Assembly: GCF_008831285.2 (NCBI RefSeq)
Contig: NC_045138.2
Location: 29,979,934 to 30,043,933, forward strand
Length of the DNA: 64,000 bases
DNA from: Nymphaea colorata
Lineage: Eukaryota; Streptophyta; Magnoliopsida; Nymphaeales; Nymphaeaceae
Direction: 5' to 3'
Positions 57,011 to 64,000 of this stretch are shown here, in pieces. Below the pieces are notes generated by a model, which was given only the letters and a program-made list of their open reading frames with translations, was not told where the DNA came from and made no database searches. The position numbers and the translations under genes were made by a program. Each line of letters opens with the position of its first letter. Within the stretch, counting starts at the first letter, position 1.

Positions 57011-60000
57011 ATGGGTGATGACAGGTTGGTAATTCCAATGGCCACAAGGGAGAGAGATAGAGAGTTACTCATACCTGTCGGTGAATCCCACGAGGATGGT
57101 GACTCGAAAGCTTCATCTTCTTCTGCTTCTTCTTCCCATCACTCGGGCAAGGAGGTCAGTGTCCCTTTTCCATGTCTTTTTTTTTCCCCTTTAGCTCTCT
57201 GATTGCGTTTCTTTTCTCATGGGAATTATAATTTATTTGTTTCAGTTTCTCGTTCTCTTTTGGATTTTTCAGAGGGAATTTTGGGTCTACGCTGGTTTGT
57301 TGCGTGGAGTTTCATTCCCTTCGATTCTCTAACGCGCTTTTGACGAGTATTGTCTTGTTAATTCTTTCTCGTCGCTCATGGGTTTATGCCCAAGTCGATT
57401 GGGTTTGAAAATCAATTGGAATCATTTGATTAGCTTTTGTTTTTAAGGGTTTTTTTTGTTTTTGTTTTTGCGCCGTTTGGGAATGTTCCAATGCTAAGCT
57501 GATCTCCCTCTACCTTCTGTTTCGTTTCTTTATTTGGATGTGGCCTTTGTCGCAAGGCATTATTGAGCCTTCCTCACTTGCTTGGAATGGGAATTGATAA
57601 GTTAAGCATATCTAGGGGATATTGTTCCTGTTTGTTTTAGTCATGCCAGAAGGATTTGAAATACTTGTCGTTCCATATGCCAAATGGTCTTCAAATTCCT
57701 CAACGCAGTTACTGTAGTCTTGATAATCCAGTATAGAGTCTTTCTCATCATTTCTCCTGTCTGACCCTTTCACGTTCCTAGTTCCAACACAACTCAGATT
57801 CTGGTTGAACTTGATCAAGCGGTTTGCAGATGTTATGAAAAAAGGAAAGGTTGAGACTTCGAGTAGAATGAAACTTGGGTTCACGTTTGACAATTGGGAA
57901 TGCCATTAGTGACGTGAAGATATTGTAAACCAATGAAGTCTACGTATACTTTTTTCTTACATTTCGGAAAAGCTTAGTTGTCTGTTATTTCTTGGAGAAG
58001 CTTAATTGCTAAATCTTTTCCCATCTATCTTATCTGTTCCTTCTTCTTGCTTGCAATTCATTATTATATTTTTCTTGGTCTACAATCATATCTAAAAGAA
58101 GCATAGGTGCTAATTGAGACCTTTTCTCTTGGTATGCTGGAATATTTGGAAATATGCTGGTATTTGATACAAACAACCGGTCTTACGACCCTAAATGAAT
58201 TGTAGCATGCATAATTAGACCTTCGGTCAAAGCCATCTTTCAAACCACTTCTCTAATCTGTTGCCTTTAGGTTCCACACAACTTAAATTTTGGTCGAACT
58301 CGTTTAAACAGTTGACGAATATATCAAAATGGGGGAGGTTTGAAAACTTGTTGCTTCTATCAGCAAAATTGTCAGTTGGTGCATGAAAGCGTAAAGGTTA
58401 GACCTTGTAAATGAGGGAAAACAACATTAACGTGGAAAGGAAATTGCAGGGTGGTTCCTTTTGAGGATTCGATGAAAAAAAAAAAAAATAATGATGGAAC
58501 TTTATAGTTTTGCTTTTTCTGGCAACAACCCATGTTGTGATTCATGTGGTAGTCAAGCAACACCTGTCTAGAAAGGCTGTCATAAATTGAATTTTCAATT
58601 TATGAGGTGAAGAATTTCTTTCTGTCCATTGAATAGAGTTAGTTGATGCTTTGCTAAATGATGCCCTTTTAGGGAATCAAAGGAGCGAAACGTCAGTCAT
58701 ATTACAAGGAAGGGATTCTTGGGTTCCCTCCTCTGTCTCGATGTGGAGCACTCATTCCTTGATTTTCTTGTTTCATTTCAAAATTTTCAATTCATACACA
58801 CAAAAAAAAAGGCTGATTCGGCAGCTTTTTGTTCAATTTTTCATGGAGTTGAATCCTCATGAGTTCTCCAGGTGAAGAACGAAGCACTTGCAAAGCTTTG
58901 TGTTAAAGCTTTGCGAGTTGGGCAATTATTGCGAGTGATGCCTTTTGAGGGCCTCATCTCCTGCACATGTGGTTGCGGGGCATGGGTACATGCCTTTACA
59001 AGAAAATGAGTTAATAGGTTATCTACTTGAAGACTATAATCATGGCCGTGTAAGGTAATTGGGCTCAGAGAAGTCCCGAGTCTTCTGACCTACACAAATC
59101 TTATATCCTACCTGATACATGCTTGTGTTCTTGGGATCAAAGTCTAGCATTTAGTAAGTTTAGCTGATGGTGGTTTGCAAAGTATGGAAACTGTAAACTA
59201 GTCAAATTGAGTTTCCTAGTTCTTGTACATGGTGAGAATAAAAGTGATTCTTAGTTTTCCCTATTTGGAGTGCCTGATGCACCTATTATTTAGGCAGGTG
59301 CCATTTGTCCAGAGAGCCCTGTGCACAAAGAATGGGACTTCAGCACATTTCTCTATTCAAGCAGGATTTGCACCTGCAGAGATGGGAGCTATAATTAGTG
59401 ATTTTTTTTCCTTTTAATCATCAACCTGAAAAATTGACACTAACAAGATAATCAATGTGCCAATGAAAGATAAGAGAATTTCCTTTCTCCTAAATTCCGT
59501 GTTTGCAAGTGGATCCTAAGTTTCAGGAAAAGGTTCCAGACGTGGCATGTTTCTCAAGCAAAATGCAATATGAACAACAGAATTTGTAGCCCCCTTCTTT
59601 TCTTTTGGCTTTTTCATCAAGTATTCCTGTTTGGATTGGGAAGCTCAAGTTTAATATGTCTTTCTTTTCTAGGCATTTTATAAAGTTCTTCGAAGCTGGG
59701 CATCAAAGAAGTTCATGACAGGATGGTGAGTTTCTTCTTTTTTAAGTTACAGCAATCAAATTTTCTTTCCTTCCTCATACAATACAAATTGATTATTTTG
59801 ATGGTTTATCAATACTATGGTGAGCTGAACTCTCTTATTTCTTTTGTGGTCCTTGTGGTGCACCTTTTGCAAAGGCTGCTCCATATGTGTGTGTGTAAGA
59901 GGTAATGGATTGGTTTGATACAACTTTTTCTTCAAATTTAAAGTGTATACTCCTTCATTTGTTCTTTTTTCCTAAGGTATACCAATGTAATACTGAAGCA

Positions 60001-61490
60001 TACCTTAGATTTATTTGTGACCATCAAGGAACTTTATGAAGTCAAGGTGTAATGTGTGATTCAGAAATAGAGATGAGAACAATGTACTCAGTTGAAGGTG
60101 ATTTGAGTGCTTTTTTTGGTAATTATTGTCTTTTACTCTGTTTCACGTTGCCTTATTTAATTTTTGCAGTGTTATCCTGTTTCCTATAGCAATTACTTTC
60201 TACATTACATGGTGGTTTATTCGTTTGGTAGATGGATTTTTTTCTCCAATATATGCACAACTGGGCATCAACATATTTGGTAAGTAAGTTATGAGTTTTT
60301 CTTTTGAAAGAAATGTTTAGATGGCTGTGCTTGAACCTTGTTCACATTTTATGCTTTGTGTCATTATTTAATTGCATTTAGAATCTCACTTTATTGTTGT
60401 TGTCCCTCTTCCAGGACTTGGGTTTGTAACCTCCATAGCTTTCATCTTTTTGGTTGGGGTCTTCATGTCTTCATGGCTTGGAGCATCTGTGCTGAACCTG
60501 GGAGAGTGGTTCATTAAAAGAATGCCATTTGTGCGTCACATTTATAATGCATCTAAGCAAATTAGTGCTGCAATCTCACCTGGTAGGTCACTTCCTAAAT
60601 CCTACTACCTCAATTTACAATCTACGTGCCTACGTTGATTCTGACTTTTGTGTTGGACAAACGCAGACCAGAACAGCCAAGCATTCAAGGAAGTTGCCAT
60701 CATACGACACCCACGAGTTGGTGAATATGCATTTGGTTTCATCACCTCAGCTGTTACTCTTCAGGTTTATACTTTATAGTTTATACTGATCCTTCCCGTG
60801 AATCCATCGGTTTTTGTTTGATTCTTTGAACTTTTCTATAAGGAAACTTTATGCTTTGGAGATTATTTTGCCCCTAGATGATGTGTATAAAAGTTTGTCA
60901 GCACAAAAAAAAACTACTATTTTAAGTCTGATTTGTGTATGAGTTAATCAGAAAGCTACAAGGTGCTTCTCAACTCTTCTGAAATCAGTCTGTCAGCTTT
61001 TCATTTTTTTTATCGGTTTTTATGTATCATGCGGATTAGAATGGGTTAGGTAATCTATTTCTAATTTGGATAATACAGACATCTGCCTGATTGCTTGTTT
61101 ATTTGTTTTTTCTACGCTTGCTTTAAATCTCTGTCATTCTAACCTTATGGTCCCTCATTTAGCACTATTCCGGTGAAGAGGAGCTCTGCTGTGTCTACGT
61201 ACCCACCAACCACCTTTACATTGGTGATATATTCCTGATCAATTCGAAAGATGTCATCAGGCCAAATTTATCAGTCCGTGAAGGAATTGGTAAGCATTCA
61301 TTTTGCAGCAGCTCTTCTTCCATCATTATGCAATAGATTTTCCTTTATCAACATTTAAGCAATAAACTGATTTTGTGGGGTAAATATTGCAGAGATTGTC
61401 GTTTCTGTTGGAATGTCAATGCCCCAGATATTGTCAATGTTAGACTCGCAAATTATTCAAGCTGATAGGACGAGATCTACCAGAAGTTGA
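57011..61490 (+). CDS. LCV: COV/LCV family membrane protein (CONTINUOUS VASCULAR RING-like)
   Basis: Exons: 57011..57154, 59673..59725, 60170..60279, 60415..60582, 60667..60764, 61163..61289, 61393..61490; 798 bp, 265 residues (DUF502 family). Arabidopsis COV1 and its LIKE-COV relatives are Golgi-associated membrane proteins needed for normal vascular patterning and protein trafficking. Landmarks: a Ser-rich acidic N-terminus with RERDRELLIPVGESHEDGD; first membrane segment about 66-82 (VILFPIAITFYITWWF); DGFFSPIYAQLGINIFGLGF; second membrane segment about 105-128 (TSIAFIFLVGVFMSSWLGAS); then the conserved FIKRMPFVRHIYNASKQIS, EVAIIRHPRVGEYAFGF, CCVYVPTNHLYIGDIFLIN and SVGMSMPQILSMLDS. All introns are GT-AG and in phase. 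Intron 1 is 2.5 kb. A second copy of the gene begins 2.2 kb downstream. Confidence 0.96.
57770..58360. repeat. Diverged duplication inside COV/LCV intron 1
   Basis: About 100 bp around 57780-57870 (gttccaacacaactcagatt, gttgaacttgat, gcggtttgcagat) resembles 58268-58360 (gttccacacaacttaaattt, gtcgaactcgtt, acagttgacgaat). Spacing is about 488 bp. It is intronic, with no effect on coding. Confidence 0.5.
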
Positions 61491-63672
61491 AGCAATCGGA
61501 CTGCTTTATGCATCTCATCAAGTATACTGAATGCCATCAGTCTTTTCTACTGTTTGGTGTAAATTTTTTCGGCTGTTCTCACAAGCTTTCTTGCTGAAGC
61601 CTGATGTTCTATAGTTCCATGGCTTCTTGGTCACATGTAAATTATAGATGGAATTTCGGAAAATTTTACAGCGTGGAAGGACAAGATTTGTGCTCTTTGA
61701 TTGTGGTGCTTTGTTAGTTAAGTCCTTGCATCATGTCTTCCTGTGATCCTTGTAGAAACCTTACGAATTTGAATTTCATGTTTATGACAACTGCCGTAAG
61801 GTTGCAGCATGGAAACAACTTCTTGTCTTTAAGACGTGCCAATCTCAGGCAGGTTTTGGAAATGGTGTGGAGTTGTTTAAAGCTTGTAAGATAAGAAACA
61901 AAGAAATACTGCACATCGCTTTTATTATTGTCATTGTTTTCCGGATCACCGGGGAAAGCTGCCTGCACTTCTTTTGTAGTTGATTAGAGCATTCCTGTCA
62001 AGCAAATATTTGGATTTTGGCATTTATCTGAGAAACGTAGCCTTGAATCTTTCCTTCTTCAAGTAACGCTGTACAAGCAGGAACAATACAATGGCACATT
62101 CATGTTTGAACTTGCGATAATTCATGAAAGCAATTTGTGGCCCTCAGAATGCGTCATTTATGATATGACCCGCAATTCATGGCCCTCAGACAGACAGAAA
62201 AAGGAAGACAAGAACCTCGGAATGCTGGAAACCATCCATGGTCTTGGGAATCAGCAAAATATGACTTGAATATTGCAGATTACTATCAGGAAATGTCATC
62301 TCTTTCACCTTCTATTACTATAGTTTGAGTATCTGTCAATATGATCTTGTCAAATCTATGATAAGGACAACAAAAGTATCGTAGCTTTTCCAAAACCATA
62401 TCCAAGAAATTTGCATATAAACTTAGTAACTGAAGGAAAACCTTAAGTATCATGACCTGTGATTCTATCCACATGAATCGGCGGCGGCACAAAAGAAGCT
62501 TGTAACAAAAGAAAGGAGAAAAAGACATCAAAATAAAACAAAAGATATGTGCTCGAACTTCATTATGCATTGTAGGAGTTCCACCTTCGGCAGAGTGATG
62601 CAACTGCTTTGGCATATGCTTCTTCATCATCGTTAGAAGCTCTCGTGCATGACAAAGCTATTCAATACACACAATTACCATGAACATTAATTCCTCTACT
62701 CATGCCCCACCACCTCCAATCCTGAAAATGTTGCCTAATCACTTCAATCCCTATCAGTGGAGTCTATTAGTGCTTGAAAACACAAGTGTGATTAAGGGTC
62801 AGTTTTGGAGTATACTACCCAACTGATCCTTGCTTAAGGGTTTTGTTCGGTGAGTAAAAAGAGTATTTTATCCTGCCACTCAATAAAAAGTACCGATGCT
62901 TCAGGTTAACAGTCTTGTTGTACATGTCAATAAATATATATTGAGCAGGAGGTGTGAGAAACTTAGAACCCAATGATCTCTCTCACTCCCTGGAGAAACA
63001 GATACAAATGGTTAGAAAAAAAAAGTAATTTTTTCAAAGGTTAGCATGCTCAAACCCGAAGATAAGATATCTGCGTAGACAATATTTGAGTCATTTCAGC
63101 GCCGATGCCTTTATCTCATTTATTGTTTTTTTTTTCATTTTAAATTAATTTCAAATATTTAAATTCATTAAACATAAAATTAGGGCAGATACACAACGCG
63201 GCGAAAAGCAACATTAGCTTTCTGACCAATTTGCCCCGATATCAGGAAGATTGAGCAACGCTTAATAGGTTTCATACTTTATCGGGCAAAGGAGATGGCT
63301 TAGTGGAAGCCGTTACGTCTACTAATGTGTATGAGCTCCCACCGAACCCTATGGTATCATTTTAAGAAGAAATTAACCCTATGGTATCATTTTAAGAAGA
63401 AATTAAGTATATGATAAAGAAGATCCGTGGCTCTGTACAGAGGTGTTTCCCGTAAGCAATTCCTTCTCTCTTCCTCGTGCTGAGTGGCTGTCCACAGGAG
63501 GGTGACCAGTTTTTCTGCTTCCTTGGTTGGTTTCTGAATAAAGAAGAAGATCCCCAATCTCACTAAATCAGATACTAATACCAGCAAAGATAGAAAGAGG
63601 AGGGAGGGGGAGAGAAAGGCACGTCCTGTTCTCTATGTCTTCCGGTATAGGAGAAGAGGGGGTCCGTTGCTG
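61491..63672. other. Intergenic region between the two COV/LCV genes
   Basis: The COV/LCV 3' UTR occupies the first few hundred bases. No gene is recognised in the middle; a minus-strand frame at 62.3-62.6 kb has no family motif. A 30-bp tandem duplication (aaccctatggtatcatttta start) lies at 63345-63404. From about 63420 to 63672 the sequence resembles the leader and promoter region of the first COV/LCV gene. Confidence 0.6.
63345..63404. repeat. Exact 30-bp tandem duplication
   Basis: The 30 bases aaccctatggtatcatttta plus agaagaaatt occur at 63345 and 63375. They lie just upstream of the predicted leader of the second COV/LCV gene. Confidence 0.93.
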
Positions 63673-63813
63673 ATGGGTGATAATAAATCGGTGAGTCCGA
63701 TGGCGGCAAGAGAGAGAGACAGAGAGCTGCTCATACCTGTTGGCGAGTCCCACGAGGATGGCGATTCAAAGGCTTCATCTTCTACTGCTTCATCTCATCA
63801 CTCGGGCAAGGAG
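63673..63813 (+). CDS. LCV: COV/LCV family protein, second tandem copy, first exon (cut by window end)
   Basis: The first exon encodes 47 residues and ends at a GAG then gtcagt donor, exactly as in the upstream gene. It starts MGDNKSVSPMAARERDRELL and keeps LIPVGESHEDGDSKASSS and SSHHSGKE. It is one codon shorter in the Ser tract than copy 1. The upstream 250 bp is also clearly related to that of copy 1 (gaataaagaa, gatccccaatc, agaaagaggaggg, atgtcttcc, gggggtcc blocks in the same order). The gene was therefore duplicated with its promoter and leader. The remaining exons lie past the window end, so whether this copy is complete is unknown. Confidence 0.9.
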
Positions 63814-64000
63814 GTCAGTGTCCCGTTTGCATTCATTCTCTTTCCTTTTTTGTGTGTGTGTGTGTGTTTTTTTTGTTTATTTGTGTCATTGGTATTCCGT
63901 TTTTCTTTTCTCGTTTTTATGGAAATTTCGAAGGGATGGGTCAGGGTTTTTGGGGTTAGGTTGGTTAAAATTTGAGAGTTTCATTGCCTTTGATTCTTTA

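Noticed and set aside
59290-59417. Possible extra exon in COV/LCV intron 1 (after ttatttaggcag)
   Set aside because: The encoded residues have no counterpart in the COV/LCV family, and exon 1 joins exon 2 directly in the expected frame.
62286-62630. 114-codon minus-strand frame between the COV/LCV genes
   Set aside because: Cys/Phe/Leu-rich, no recognisable domain; likely chance in T-rich UTR and intergenic DNA.

Overview
This is nuclear DNA from a flowering plant. The protein-coding genes are split by many GT-AG introns (plus two apparent GC-AG introns). Their products match plant versions of vacuolar H+-ATPase subunit B, La protein, hydroxypyruvate reductase 2, COV/LCV membrane protein, a plant LEA_2 protein, LC8 dynein light chain and CCDC25. 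The intergenic DNA is AT-rich and full of (TA)n and (CT)n microsatellites and small repeat remnants. I cannot fix the order or family from sequence alone. No bacterial, viral or organellar gene block was recognised.

Layout, left to right. 1-4763: repeat-rich, no gene recognised. 4764-6311: two tandem, intact copies of the last exon of a glyoxylate/hydroxypyruvate reductase gene (+), with no first exon in the window. 6312-13109: gene-free, with a MITE-like inverted-repeat element near 11.8-12.0 kb. 13110-13510: LC8 dynein light chain (-). 13511-19099: gene-free, holding a GC-rich foldback element of about 1 kb at 16.2-17.2 kb. 19100-23558: La RNA-binding protein (-, 10 exons). 25795-33060: V-ATPase subunit B (-, 14 coding exons plus a probable 5' UTR exon). 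35551-41758: CCDC25-type NFACT-R protein (-, 6 exons). 41759-49700: gene-free, with a U6 snRNA pseudogene, a MITE-like element and nested direct repeats. 49.7-54.0 kb: LEA_2-domain membrane protein (+). 57011-61490: COV/LCV membrane protein (+, 7 exons). From 63673: the first exon of a second, tandemly duplicated COV/LCV gene, cut by the window end.

The genes do not form an operon or an obvious pathway. They are ordinary, separately transcribed plant housekeeping genes: photorespiratory hydroxypyruvate reduction in the cytosol, small-RNA chaperoning in the nucleus, vacuolar acidification, ribosome-quality-control-like factors and Golgi/vascular patterning. The coding models below were built by hand from splice sites. 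Each multi-exon model keeps one continuous reading frame, and the exon lengths sum to whole codons.

The most notable items are the duplicated terminal HPR2 exon (a possible alternative-last-exon gene), the nested-palindrome foldback element, the two in-frame GC-AG introns, the tandem COV/LCV duplication including its upstream region, and the decayed U6 copy.
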